Origin: Quercus robur
Taxonomy: Eukaryota > Streptophyta > Magnoliopsida > Fagales > Fagaceae
Direction of reading: 5' to 3'
Assembly (NCBI RefSeq): GCF_932294415.1
Contig: NC_065538.1
Coordinates: forward strand, 22,723,759 to 22,787,758
DNA: 64,000 nt
Shown: piece after piece, positions 12,949 to 24,694 of the stretch
Layout: each line of letters starts with the position of its first letter
How positions within the stretch are numbered: position 1 is the stretch's first letter
Notes under the pieces: model-generated
Seen by the model: only the letters and a program-made list of their open reading frames with translations
Told to the model about the DNA's origin: nothing
Database searches by the model: none
Program-made: the position numbers and the translations under genes

Positions 12949-14242
12949 GTGGGTTTTCTTTAAATTTGTCATTTTCTATGGTTTTGTAGCTTTTGCCACT
13001 GATCCATTTGAATGCATTATTGGGTTTTTTTGGGGACCTTAAAAAATGGGTCTTGATTTTAAAGCTCAGAAAAGATTGATCATTTTGTAAAGCTTATTAC
13101 TGTTCATGTATGTGTTCTTGGGGTTTCATTTTGATGCATGCATGGAGCTTTTTGGTTTTGGAAATCAATCCTGCTTCAGTGATTTTTAGGTACCCTTTTG
13201 ATGCATTTGGTTGATTGATTAATCAATTTTTGTTCTTGGGCCTGAACAAAAAGGTTTAGTACCTCTTGATTGCTTTATCAACCCAGGCATGTTTAGATGA
13301 TTTTTTTTTTGGGGAAAATCAGGTGGTTAAGGGTGCTTTTATGTGTATAATATATATCTGATCTTAGTGTTCTTCAACATAGATAAGATATATTTGATAT
13401 TCCCATAATGGGTTCCTTGTTTTAAGCTTAATGCAATACTGTTTCTGTGGTTTCAGAGCTTTCTTGAATGTTTCTATTGGAGTTTCTCATGGGTTTTATG
13501 GGGGTTTCTTGGGTAATTATAATCTGGGCAAATTTTCATCTTGATGATCAATCTATGGTAGCTTCAATTGTTCTTATTTCTGAATGTTCTACAGGGATTT
13601 TAAATTTGGGTTTCTAGATTAATGGTTAATTAGTTTCTTTCTTTGTTAGATGCTCATGGATTGAAGATTTATTTTGTTTATATTGATTTTGATTTGACTT
13701 CTTGGTCTAAGGAACTCTTTGTTCCCTTTTTTCCCCCCCCAAAAAAAAAAAAAAAAATTTTATCTTGCTTTCAATGGATTAATGGTTCTGAACTATTGAA
13801 TTTGAATTGGAAATTCAAAAGCTTTTCCTTTTCTTCATCACTAATGACTTATCTGATAGTAGGACCTATAATCGGTTTTCAAGGAAGCTTTCCATAAATG
13901 GGTACCTTGTTTTAAATATATTTTAGTATTCATAGTGTTATTTTCTTCAAGCCCCATTAATGGCTCTATACATTGTGGCACATTCTTTGGACTAAAGAAA
14001 TATGATATGTGATCTTTTCTTCTATTAGTTTAATCAATATCTGGAATCTCCATTTCCACTTCTACCTCAATGTACAACTGGAAACCTCCATTTGGGGTAA
14101 CTACATCAACAAGCAGTGTTTATCACATCTTGTTTTAACTAGTTCATAGCTGCTTGGTCATTGTTTACAGTTTTGCTCATTATTTTAATTGCTTTGTGAT
14201 TGATTTTATACTATTTTTTATTAGTACTTTCATTTGATGCAG
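12949..14242 (+). other. Probable intron in the 5' leader of the FLZ gene
   Basis: The candidate donor is AAAACCAG followed by GTGGGTTTTC, and the candidate acceptor is CATTTGATGCAG before GAGGAATAAGAG. The enclosed 1.3 kb is T-rich, with no open frame longer than chance, as expected of a plant leader intron. The leader exon would end at 12,948, and the second exon begins 64 bp before the start codon. This is inferred from splice signals and composition; no transcript evidence is available. Leader introns of this kind often raise expression in plants. Confidence 0.5.
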
Positions 14243-14273
14243 TGAGGAATAAGAGGACTGAGGTTTTTAGATA

Positions 14274-14306
14274 ATGCTGAGGAAAGACATATTGACAGTA
14301 GTCTGA
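14274..14306 (+). promoter_or_regulatory. 10-codon upstream ORF overlapping the FLZ start codon
   Basis: ATG at 14,274 opens a frame encoding MLRKDILTVV. It stops at TGA 14,304-14,306, whose last base is the first base of the main ATG (TGATG arrangement). FLZ relatives, as I recall them, begin with MLRK followed by basic residues. So this is either a genuine regulatory upstream ORF suited to reinitiation, or the old N-terminus detached by a one-base frameshift. The main frame upstream of its ATG is open and reads RHIDSSL just before the methionine, which fits the frameshift reading. Confidence 0.5.
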
Positions 14307-15592
14307 TGGCTGATTCTGATTCAGAGTCTTTGCAATCTGATGTATTGGGCCTGAGAAATATAAGCAGCTCACTTTTCAGTATTCCTGGTTTCATTGTAGG
14401 GTTTGGTTCAAAATGTTTATCGGAGTCGGACTCAGTCAGGAGCCCTACATCTCCTTTGGATTTGAAACTTTTTTCAAATCTTAGTAATCCGTTTAGTCTT
14501 AAGTCCCCAAGATCACAATTCCAAAGTGGGCAACGAAAGAAGTGGGATTGCAATAAAGTAGGCCTTGGAATTGTAAATTCACTCTTGAATGAAACCAAAC
14601 CTTCTGTGGAAGTACTTGATTCACCTCGGAGGAAGAATGTCATTTTTGGACCACAAGTGAAGACCAACATTCATAATACCCCAAAGCATTACCTTGAATC
14701 ACTTAATTCTTCTGCAAAATCCAATTCTTTGCCTAAAAACTACATCTTTTCCCCACTTCGCAAAACCAGGACTCTTAGTCCCCAATTAGGTGGCGCAAAT
14801 GTTGTCTTTGGGGTTGAAGGAGTTTCTTCAGAAGTTGAACCAATTAAAACTATTACATCTTGCTTGTCGGATACCACCAGGTCTTCCTCCTCACATATTG
14901 ACTTAACTCAGACTTGTAGTTTGAGTTTGAAGAATTTTTGTCCTGAGAATAAAACTTCCATAATGAGTTCACCTTTGGTAATTAGTGAAGGTTCACAAGT
15001 AGTAAATTCTTTGGGTAACAAACCAAGTTCGCTTCCAATTCCGATTGGCTTGAGCCATGGGCTTATAGATTCTCTTTCTGCAAAAGAGATAGAGCTCTCT
15101 GAGGATTATACCTGTATAATTTCTCATGGTCCAAATCCTAAAAAAACTCATATTTTTGGTGACTGTGTTTTGGATTGTCCCACAAATGAGTTGGCCAATT
15201 TTGGTAAGAAGGAAGAATCAGGGGTTAAATCGCCTGAAGTGCCTAAGAATCCAAATGGAATAACCCCATCTCACTCTGATGAGATTTTCAGCTTCTGTTA
15301 TTTTTGCAAGAAAAGACTGGAAGAGGGGGAAGACATTTACATATACAGGTTTGTTTTGTTATAACTTATAAGCTCTCTATGCCCTTTCTAGTTTACTCTA
15401 TGCCAGATTTTAAGGCTTTGCTTTCCTTTGATTTCTTGCAGAGGTGATAAAGCATTTTGCAGTTTTGAGTGCCGTGCTGAGGAGATTTTTGCCGAGGAAT
15501 CAGAGATAGCTTACAATAACACTTCTGAAAGCTCTCCTGAATCAAGCTACCATGAAGATTTCTTCATAATGGGTATGCCCTTTGCTTCATAA
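14306..15592 (+). CDS. FCS-like zinc finger (FLZ, formerly DUF581) protein; two coding exons
   Basis: The model is join(14306..15348, 15442..15592), 397 residues. The intron (GTTTGTTTTG...TTTCTTGCAG, 93 bp) splits an Arg codon. The FLZ domain lies near the C-terminus at about residues 328-362: C331-x2-C334, then FCS at 353-355 and C358, followed by RAEEI. The long N-terminal part is Ser-rich and probably disordered. It carries motifs typical of the FLZ8/FLZ10 group: IPGFIVGFGSKCLSESDSVR near 28-47, SPTSPLDLKLFSNL after it, and EDYTCIISHGPNPKKTHIFG near 268-287. In this family the FLZ domain binds the alpha subunits of SnRK1, so these proteins act as adaptors in energy and stress signalling in nucleus and cytoplasm. 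The first in-frame ATG of this frame was taken as start; the MLRK upstream ORF suggests the ancestral start was 32 bp earlier in another frame. Class and domain are secure; the exact paralogue is not. Confidence 0.9.
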
Positions 15593-18500
15593 TGGGCTGT
15601 GATTGCTGTCTCCAGGCTCCCATGTCAGTGATTGATGAAGTTGTCAAACTGGTGCAGCTAGATCGTCTATTTATAAAGAGCTGTGTATGTTAATCTGTTT
15701 GCAGCCATGGATGATCTCTAGTACATTTTGTCATTTGCTAGTTGTGTTTCAACTTTTTGCGGTATGGGCAAGTCATGGTAGGCACGGCGTAGAGCTTTTT
15801 CTGGAGACAATAGATATAGTCCGAAGCTTGTTGTTTATCCTATAATTTTGATTAGATGGGTTGGAAGTGGCTGGAAGCCCTCGCCCATCAGTTTTCTTAT
15901 CTTTTGTATTCCTGCCTTTGCCCTTGGTGAGAGTTCATGTAGCAGCTTTTGAACCTAATGAACTCGTTAATGCATGCATGCGGCATTTACAAATTAAATG
16001 GAACTTAATTATTTGTGATATCTCTTACTTGATCTTTGACAATTAAAAGATCGGAAATGATGACGGTTCTTGTTTCTTGATCCTGCAAGAGATTTAAAAA
16101 TATGTTTTCTCATTTCTGTCTTGATATAATTCCTACATAGCTAACCTAATGACAGTCTTTTGCTTGCTAAGACTTGGTCCAGTAATACAAAATGCCTTAT
16201 GAATATTGACAACCTGAATGCAGGACTTTTGCTATAGCTGATAGTTTGTAAAATCGATGGTGGGATTCTTGCTATGTTTATTAAACTTTAGTGCTTTCTT
16301 GATTCCTTTTCAATAGCTAGAAACATTTGAAAGAGGCATATTACTGTTACCCAAAAAAAGCTTAATCATCATTTCATCTTGTTGCAATTAGAGTTTGTGC
16401 AGAGTCTGCAGACTAGTTTGTGCTTTTTTATGGACTACTCTATCTGGCAGCCGGAGCTTTTTTTTTTTTCTTTGTTTTATTTTAATGAATCAGCTTGAGT
16501 TATTGTTTGTTGCATTCCAGGAGTCTTATAACATGTAGAGCTCTCACTATATCTTTGTGCAAAAGACACGTTACTAACTAGACAACAAGCTTAACATATA
16601 TTTCCTTTGCACTTCTACAACATAGCATAAGCTAATCATGAATTTCCAAAGTCTCAGCACCCCAAAGCACCAAGAACACCATCTAGTACCAAAAACATCT
16701 CAATTTTGAAATATTATATTCAACTTCTAAAATCAGTACCCTTTAAAAGGGATTATTAATTGGTTTTCAAAGTTAGTACATAATTTGACTAGAACCTTGA
16801 TCAATAAATTATAATAACAGCTATAGAAGTCATTTCTAGTCCTATATTTTCATATTATGCAATCATGATCTTAAGCACCTTGCTCTGTCCTTGGTGTGTA
16901 AATTATATTTCGCTAACCAATATTGTAAAGAAACACCAACTAATTAAGTAATTAGCATTCTTTTCAAAGCACTAACTTTTGTGGTGGTCTCATGGACTAA
17001 TGGACTGGTGAATATCAAATGAAGCTTTGAACAATTGAACCCCACACATGATTGCAAGTCGGTTGTTAAGATAACAGAAGTACCGAGGCCAGAACTCTTA
17101 ATGTGGGCTTTTTCCTATTTAATTTAAAATAATAACAATGATATAGTTTAATTTATAAATTGAAAAATGAGGTGTCCTACTCCAATATCACCCACACCCC
17201 CCCCCAAAAAAAATAAAAGTTGTCCCATTGATCTTTATATTTTATATTTTAGTGTTTTTATGAGATCATCAATAAGAAAAAAATAGATATACAAAGTAAG
17301 AAAAAAATAGATATACTTGACATGCACCTAAAAGAGATATACAAAGTAAGACTATTTATTTGTTTGGTCAAGAAAAAAATTAAATAAAATCAGAACTAAG
17401 ATAGTTAATTTATTTTATTTTAAGAAAAAAAGCCTTACCCCATTTATTCTTTTTTCTTAATGAGGAACCCTTCTTCATTTAGCTCACTTTGATGGGTTCT
17501 GACTTCTGAGGCAAAAAAATGTAGATAGTCAAGTAGTCAAGTGATTTGGACATGGGTTTTAGCTAATCTGAATATGTTCCTGTCAGGTTTTACTAATCTT
17601 GAATATATTCTGCTTGAGTGGGCTGGTCTTTCACTCTTTTCGCATTTGTTGAGAGAAGAAGAGGCTAAGAAGATTATAAAAAGGTTATGACGTGGCAATT
17701 TAGCATACTTGGATTTAGGATAGAAAAGCATTTTCCTTACTTGGCATATTTGTATTGGTGGAAATGCCAAAAGGAAAAAGAGTCTGATCCAGCTTACATG
17801 GACCATAGTCTGAAAAGAGCTCTAGATTAGTAAAATATTTCGGAATTGCCATACTATGCCTAATAAAATGCCTCAACAAACAAAACCTGTTGTCACACTA
17901 TAATTTTCTTTACAAAGAGTAAGACTACTATAGACAGTATTTTTCATAACAGTTTTTACATCAATAATTGTGTTAGTTGTTTTTTACCATTTATTTTCAT
18001 ATGAGCTGCGATTAACACCGTTTTGTTATTTATCAATAATAGTTTGTCATGTTGTCATCTTGACAATTGTAAAATATTTTATGAAAATTTCTGGGTTCTA
18101 AGCTATTGATACAATGTTAGTTTGAATTACTTTCTGGATTAGTTGAATTTAGGTTGGTTTTTTGATTTTTTTTTTTTGCCTTCTTTGTAACCTGGGTAAT
18201 TGGGTATGTTTTGGTTTTGTTTTACTTTTGTCATAACAAAAATAAAAGGAACACGAACACCCTCTTTGGCTCTTCCCTTGAGGAAAATAATGTATTGGTG
18301 CCAAAAAAGAAAAAAAAAAGTACTTAAAAGAAAAACCAATGAAGAATTAGTACTTGACGAAGAAAATACCTAGATTGCACTAGCCAGTAGCCACTTCAAT
18401 GTTTAATTGCATTATCGAACATTGTGATGGTTCACTTGTGTTGGAAGCTAATGCATCTTTCGAGGCTACAATTGCACATGCCAATAGATATAGAAGTGCA

Positions 18501-18919
18501 TAGCAATCATAATTTACATTTCATAGGATATGCCAATTTTTAGAGAAATATATATTTTTTTAAAGTTGTAATTTGTAAAAGAATAAACACATTTGTTGGA
18601 ACTGTTAACTTTGTTCGCAAGTCATTGCAATTTGCAATTATCTCATTGGGGTTCTACTCTTACCGACGCACTTATTGATAAGCCTTAGTAATGGTGCTTT
18701 GCATTGTTATGTGAAAAACAGACAGCATCTACTTTGCCCTTAAAAAATTGCATGATACCTTTGTTTTAAGCACTTACTATATATATATTAAACATTGGAA
18801 TCGGGTTATTGCTTATAACAAAAGATTATTACAATTCCAAAGAACAATCTCCTTGCCATTAACTTTTGTTAATGCTTCACTTAAAATATTTATATACCTA
18901 ACTCTTTGCATTGACCTCA

Positions 18920-18950
<31 letters not shown>

Positions 18951-19836
18951 ACTCTTCACATTGAAAGTATAAACAAGGAATCACGTACCAAATCAAATTA
19001 CTTTTTTCCCTATTTATGAGAAACTATTTTGTTTTTAATTGGTTGGAATACTCCTACTACTACCTGAACGGCTGAATCCTTCTCTCTCTTAGTTAACCCC
19101 AAATTACTAAGAGGTACCACTTGAACTAAAGAGTGGTCATTTTTAAGAGAAACTGATAAAACCATTATTGTGTAAAAATTAATTGTTCACAACTATTGAG
19201 ATTATATCTTATGATTGATGCATAATAAAAATGTTGTTGATGATGAGTTTATGTGAAAGTGATGTTACACTGATCATCATTTATTGTAGGCAGATGGAAC
19301 AAGAAATAGAAGTATGGAGCTCAGATTTCCAATGACTCATGGGTCCGGAAACATGCTCAAACGAAATGACCTATTCACTAGACCAAATAGCAACTAGTAA
19401 GATTGGTTGGAGGCACTACAAAGATTAAGACAATGAAATGATTCACATAATAAACTCAGAAAAATTGCAAAGTAACTAGATGATGGAATGCATACCTTCC
19501 TTATACCCCTCTAATGTTAATTGAGGTGACATAATTTTAGGGTGCCTTCCTTACAACTTTAAGGAGGGATAACCTTGTTACTTTACATCAAACGCTTTAT
19601 GGGGGGTTTGTGATTGTGAGGATTAGTTAATGCTGGACGTAACAAATAGTCATTTTTCTGATGCTCCTTTTGGGTAGACGAGGTTGGCAACTGACCTCTA
19701 TCTATGTAAGTCCTTTTCCCTAGTAGAGGCTGAGGTAAACTATCATAATGAGAGATTTAATAATTCTACGCACAACTCAATTGTACTAGGATATTTTGAC
19801 CGAAGGGTCATACTTGGAGATATAATCGATTAGTTA
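15593..19836. other. 3' flank of the FLZ gene and AT-rich intergenic DNA
   Basis: The first several hundred bases presumably include the FLZ 3' UTR; a 61-codon frame at 15,861-16,046 has no coding character. Beyond it there is no supported gene. A short foldback-like segment at about 17,925-18,090 resembles the one at 12.3 kb. Homopolymers include a C run then A run at 17,196-17,214 and a poly(A) of about 24 at 18,927-18,950. Confidence 0.5.
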
Positions 19837-21068
19837 GAGCATCTCCAACTGTCTTTGTATAGCTATTTTTGGAGCACCAAAGGCTACTATTCATGCTCCA
19901 GCCAATTCTCCAAACGTCCAAATTCTCCAAATTTATTTTTGAAGTTGCTACAGTGATTCTCTTAATTTAGAGAACATTGTAGCAACTCCAAATCAAATTT
20001 TCTGCTTAAAAAATTATCCCAGCTACTATTATATCAATTCTCTCTCTCCTCCGGAATTTTTTTTTCTCTCATTCTCTCCGTTTCTCACATAATCCAAACA
20101 CAAAACACAAAACAAAATCCAATTCTTAAAATAAAGTTGAATCAGAACAAGCAAATATGAAAAAAAAAAAAAAAATTCATAACAATTCTTTCTCTCAAAC
20201 ATCTCTAAAAACTCAAGCATAATCAAAATACAACTCAAAAACATAATCTTAAAATTAATCAAACCATAACAATAAAAGCTAAAAAAAGAAAAGAAAAAAA
20301 AAAAAAGACACAAGCTATCTACCATCTGGGTTGCGTTGGGAGGAAGACGAGTGGTGGCTGTGGAGCGAAAGGTGTGGCGGCACAGAGAGCGGAGCGAAGG
20401 CACGGCGGAGTGGAGCCATCTAACCCATCTGTTCTTTCTCTTTCTACCTCTTTCTCCGTTTGGAATCAAGTAGAAAAGGAAAAAAAAAAGTAGAGAAAGA
20501 GAGCTGGAGAAAGAAAGAGAGAGGGAGGTTTTGGAATGAAGTGGAAATTGGAAAGTAGAGAAAAAAAGGAGAGGGTGGAGATAAGGGTATAAGTGTGTGG
20601 TGGAGAAAAATCAAGAGAAAAGAAAAAGAAAAAGAAAAAAAAGGAAACGTATGGCCGGGTTGAAAGAAACAAAGGAAAAATACAATTTAGAAATGCTATT
20701 ACAATATTTTCACAATAAATTTTAAGTAGCATATTGTTATTAGCTAATATTGGTGAGTAAAAATATAATTTCAGTTGTGGGTTTAAATTAGAACTAGTAA
20801 CAATTTTCCACATAAGATTTTGATGTGATTCTTGGGAAAGTATTGTGAAAAATGTTGTGAATATAACACTTTTTATTGAAAAATATAGTTGTTAAAAAAA
20901 GAATAAATGATGATTAAAAAAAGAATAAACAATGAATGAAGAAATAATATTTAAATGAGATAGAGAATCTGTTGGAAGTGTATTTGAAAAAGTAGGTAGG
21001 TAAAAATTAAATATCACTGTTCATTCTCCAAATAGTACAAAAATTTGGAGAAACTACTGGAGATGCTC
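19837..21068. mobile_element. PIF/Harbinger-type nonautonomous element, 1232 bp
   Basis: The ends are a perfect 11-bp inverted repeat, GAGCATCTCCA at the left and TGGAGATGCTC at the right. They are flanked by a perfect TTA target duplication (19,834-19,836 and 21,069-21,071). Subterminal CCAAATTCTCCAAAT and CTACAGTGATTCTC motifs recur inside the left end. The interior includes a GC-rich patch at about 20,325-20,420 (TGGGTTGCGTTGGGAGG, GGCGGCACAGAGAGCGGAG) and CT/GA-rich tracts. Open frames on the - strand are low complexity. An internal segment is homologous to part of the element at 21.7-23.4 kb. Confidence 0.75.
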
Positions 21069-21685
21069 TTAGCTTGAGCTTAATAGAAGGCATTTGGGTT
21101 AAGCTTCACACTTTTAGGTTGTACCCTTTGAGTTGGACCTAGGGGCGGAACTAGGATTTTTGGTTTGAGGGCCAAGATTAGGCCATCAAATCGATTTGAA
21201 ATTTAAAAATATCAAAGAATATATGTGTGTGCACACGTTCATACATTAGTTTATAAAAAAAGTTAAATCTTTTACTCTAAACTAAGTCATATATATATAT
21301 ATATATATATGTTGTTTACAAAAGTTACATGTTTACAAAATTATCTTATATGAGAGTTTTACATATTTTTTATCTTCTATTGATTATACAAAAGCTCACT
21401 AATTTTCTATAGGCATGTATACCAAACATTCAAAAATGAATTAGCATTTTCATTGAAAGTTATGCTTGGCGATGGTTTTTCATAAAATACAATTCTTGGT
21501 AGTGAAAATATTAACAATTTCTTTATTTTATTTTTTTTTCAAGGAGAAGAGAATTGTCATAGACAAAGGTCACTTAAAAAATAGGAATGAGAAAGGGAAT
21601 GGAAAAGCTAAGCTTAACTAATGGCTTAACATAATTGACATAAGGGGGAGTATCAATATATAGTAAAAAGCTATGGTAAAACTAA
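21069..21685. other. AT-rich spacer between two DNA elements
   Basis: Non-coding, with a (TA)n run at 21,290-21,310. The sequence around 21,140-21,190 (CCTAGGGGCGGAACTAGG, GAGGGCCAAGATTAGGCC) resembles the ends of a further repeat but has no visible partner. Confidence 0.4.
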
Positions 21686-22281
21686 GCGTGCGTTTGTTTC
21701 AGCTTTTAGAAGCTGAAACACACTTTTTGAAACCAAAAAATTAAAATTTGCATTTGGTAAGATTTTAAAAGTTTATTTTTCTAAAAAGCCACATTTTGAA
21801 ATGTGAAGGAAGAGCACTTTAACAGTGGACAACTCTCAGAGACTTTTGCAAAAGCCAATGCACGTTTCATAAATATTACCGTTGGAGGCAGTGTTCAATT
21901 ACCAAATTGCCCAAATATTTTATTGAAAACCCAATTTTACCCTTTCATGAATCAAAGGATAACACCTCTCTGGAGCTCACCTCACGCCAGATTCCTCTCA
22001 CCCAAATATGTCTTATATATATATATATATATTTACTCAATATTTACAACGACTAACAATAAAATCATTTCAGATCTTTTCTCTTTCAAACATCTTTAAA
22101 CTCAATCTCAATCAACATACAAACTCAAATCACAATTTCAAAATTAATCAAACCAAAAAAAAAAGAAAAAAAGACAAAGCAAATCTGACTTATCTGAGCC
22201 GCGGTGGGGAGGAGGACAAGCGGTGGTGAGGAAGAGGACAAGCATGCGTGAACAATCGTCGGCAATCTCTGTGTGTGTAAC

Positions 22282-22284
<3 letters not shown>

Positions 22285-22347
<63 letters not shown>
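22285..22347 (+). repeat. (GA)n microsatellite, about 31 units
   Basis: An uninterrupted GA dinucleotide run of 63 bp within the 21.7-23.4 kb element. It is likely polymorphic in length. Confidence 0.95.
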
Positions 22348-22350
<3 letters not shown>

Positions 22351-22808
22351 TTGGTACCCATATGTTCTAGAGTGGACAATGGTAGAAAAGAAAAGCAAAA
22401 GTAAAAGTGAAGATAGAGAGTTACGTGTGTGGAGGAGAAAAAAAGAGGAAAAATAAATAAATAAAAGAAACGTGTGGATGGAAAAAAATTAAAGAGATAG
22501 GGAAAAATAAAATAAAGAATAAGAAAATAAAATTGAGAAATATTACTGCAATATTTTCACAATATTTTTACAATAAATCTTAAATGATGGGTTGTTACTA
22601 GTTAATATTGGTGAGAAAAAATTAATTTAAGTGGTGTGTTAAAATTAAAATCCCTTATATACTTAATCAAAAATTGATTTTTGAGTTAGTATATGAAGTA
22701 GTCGATTTAAGTATGAAATAAATTCCCTTATATATATATATATATATTATCCTTTTTGGTAATTCACCTCTCAAACTGCCACTTTTATAAGTGTTAGCTA
22801 AACACTTA

Positions 22809-23233
22809 GGTTATGTTTAGTAATAGTTTTTGTTTTCTATTTTCAAAAACTTGTTTTTAGGAATATAAAAAAAAAAACAATTTTCTTGTATTTTTGAAAT
22901 CAAAAACATATTTGGTTAGTTGAAATTAAAAAGATAGTTTTTTGAAAAAAAAAAAAATACTAAAATATGTTGTTATTAGGATTTGAACTCTAATGCTAAC
23001 TCATTAAATGAGACAGATTCATTAAATTAAATGTGTGCTTTCATTGACTTTTGAAAATTAGAAACTGAAAACAACATTTTGGATGTTTTCAGTTTCCTTC
23101 ACAAATTAAGTTTTGAAAACAATTTTTGTTTTCTATCCATTTTGGGTTGCCAAACATTTTTTATAGTCTCAAAAATAGAAAATAGTTTTTGGAAACAAAA
23201 AATAAAGGGAAAAAACAGTTACCAAACATACCC
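22809..23233. mobile_element. PIF/Harbinger-like MITE nested in another element
   Basis: The left end GGTTATGTTTAGTAATAG and the reverse complement of the right end, GGGTATGTTTGGTAACTG, form the terminal inverted repeat. A perfect TTA target duplication flanks it (22,806-22,808 and 23,234-23,236). Removing it would rejoin GTTAGCTAAACAC to GCTTTTTCAAAAAACAC of the host element, so it is the younger insertion. No coding capacity. Confidence 0.72.
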
Positions 23234-23468
23234 TTAGCTTTTTCAAAAAACACTTTTTAACAGCTTTTACCAAACACTTAGCTTTTATAAAAAGCTCAAT
23301 TTCATACCGCATTTTTTAAAACCCCCACTTTAAAAACAAAAAACACAATATCAAAAAGCTGAACCAAACTCACCCAAAGTTAATAGATTAAAAAATGACT
23401 AGATAGTATGACTTCAAGTTTGCAAAGCAAGCTTGAAAAGATCACTTAATGAGAGCAGGTGCAGGGGC

Positions 23469-23764
23469 TATTAAGGATAAGGTTGCCAGCCCAAAATAAT
23501 GGTGTGTGTAGCTGTGATGTAGCTGCATAAATTCAAATTTAAATTAGATCCATGTATCAGTTGTAGATAAATATTTCAGTTTTTGATTTGAATTGTAACA
23601 GAGTTTTAGATTGAGATATGATAAGATAGGATAGGATAGAGTTATTTATATTTTGAACTTCCTTTGTATTTGAATTTGTATAGTTGTATAACTCTATAAA
23701 TGATAAGTCCCAAATCAGATTGGATTGAGTTTGCAAATTATATCAGATAACTATTGTCTTTACA
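23469..23764 (+). repeat. 5' LTR of the copia element, 296 bp
   Basis: It starts TATTAAGGATAAGGTTGCC, matching TGTTAAGGATAAGGTTGCC at the 3' LTR, and ends TGTCTTTACA just before the primer-binding site. It contains the recurrent AGATAGGATAGGATAGAG motif also present in the 3' LTR. Confidence 0.85.
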
Positions 23765-23811
23765 TGGTATCAGAGCTGTTTGTAACTCACGTTTATTTTT
23801 TTTTTTCCTTC

Positions 23812-24680
23812 ATGGCCTCTTCCTCAACGTCCACTACCTCTACCCTAAACACAATGACTACACCTTCTCCCACCACACTCACTCCCATTCATCACCTCAT
23901 TACCATCAAATTAACCCGTGAGAACTACCTATTATGGAAAGCTCAAATTGTTCCATATCTCAAGAGGCAACATCTCTATGGCTATCTCGATGTAAGCACT
24001 CCTGCTCCACCTCAATCGCTCACTATTGAAGCCAATGGAGACGTACAAGTCATCCAAAATCAGGACTTCAGTCACTAGTATTTATAAGACCATATGATCC
24101 TCAGTGCCATAATATCCTCCCTCTCTGAGCGTATTCTGGCTCATGTGGTCAAATTCAACACATCAAGGGATGTGTGGCAAGCCTTAGAGAAAATGTTTAC
24201 CTCTCAGTCAAGGGATCAAACAATACAAATCCACTATCAGCTCACCACTCTGAAGAAGGCAATTCCTCAATTGTTGATTATTTTCACTAGTTTATAACAC
24301 TGGTTGATACACTTGCTGCTACTGCTCATGCCTTGAACGATTTTGAAATCATCTCTTTTCTTCTAGCTGGTCTAGGATCTGAATATGTTTCCTTTGTTAC
24401 ATCTATGACCACATTAGTGGATCCTCTCACTGTTGAAGAATTATATGGGCATCTGTTTCATGAATTGTGGCTTGAACATCAACAACACCAACTGTTGACC
24501 TTCAACTTGCCGGAGCAAATTTTGTAGTAGGACGTGGAAACTCCCGTGGTGGTCGTGGCGGTGGCAGTCCTTTTCAATTTGGCCATGGGTCTTCCTCTAG
24601 CACTCAGAAAAATTCTCGAGGCTGTGGGCATGGAAATGGTTCTCCAACAAACCGTCCTGTGTGTTAAGTTTGCCACAAAC
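23812..24680 (+). pseudogene. copia gag remnant
   Basis: The start is taken at ATG 23,812 (MASSSTSTTST). Copia-type gag passages are visible: LTRENYLLWKAQIVPYL near codon 35 and the UBN2-like part VWQALEKMFTSQSRDQTIQI at about 24,172-24,230. The frame is broken by TAG at 24,076, shifts near 24,290, and ends at TAG 24,525. The zinc knuckle at about 24,660-24,710 is damaged: its second position is TAA, and the usual His is Tyr (KLGYTALKC). The gene is non-functional. Confidence 0.8.
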
Positions 24681-24694
24681 TTGGTTATACGGCT

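Larger units (their letters stand above)
21686..23375. mobile_element. TIR element of about 1.7 kb with a nested MITE
   Basis: The left terminus GCGTGCGTTTGTTTCAGCTT is matched by the right terminus, whose reverse complement is GGGTGAGTTTGGTTCAGCTT. TAA precedes the left end and AAA follows the right, so a PIF-like 3-bp target site is possible but not exact. The body contains (GA)n, a short GC-rich patch (GAGCCGCGGTGGGGAGGAG) and a segment shared with the element at 19.8-21.1 kb. A smaller MITE lies inside it. No transposase is encoded. Long Arg/Glu or Ser/Leu frames across the (GA)n tract are artefacts of the dinucleotide repeat. Confidence 0.6.

Noticed and set aside
14230..14670. 146-codon - strand frame
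   Set aside because: It is the antisense shadow of the FLZ coding exon, which has family motifs in the + frame.
15861..16046. 61-codon + frame after the FLZ gene
   Set aside because: Lies in the 3' flank, has no recognisable motif and no consistent splice linkage.
17537..17806. 89-codon - strand frame
   Set aside because: Ordinary chance frame in non-coding DNA; no domain and no neighbouring exon.
20029..20813. Two - strand frames of 146 and 115 codons
   Set aside because: Phe/Ser/Leu-rich translations of CT and T tracts inside a nonautonomous DNA element.
22125..22456. Ser/Leu and Arg/Glu repeat proteins
   Set aside because: Produced by the (GA)n microsatellite.
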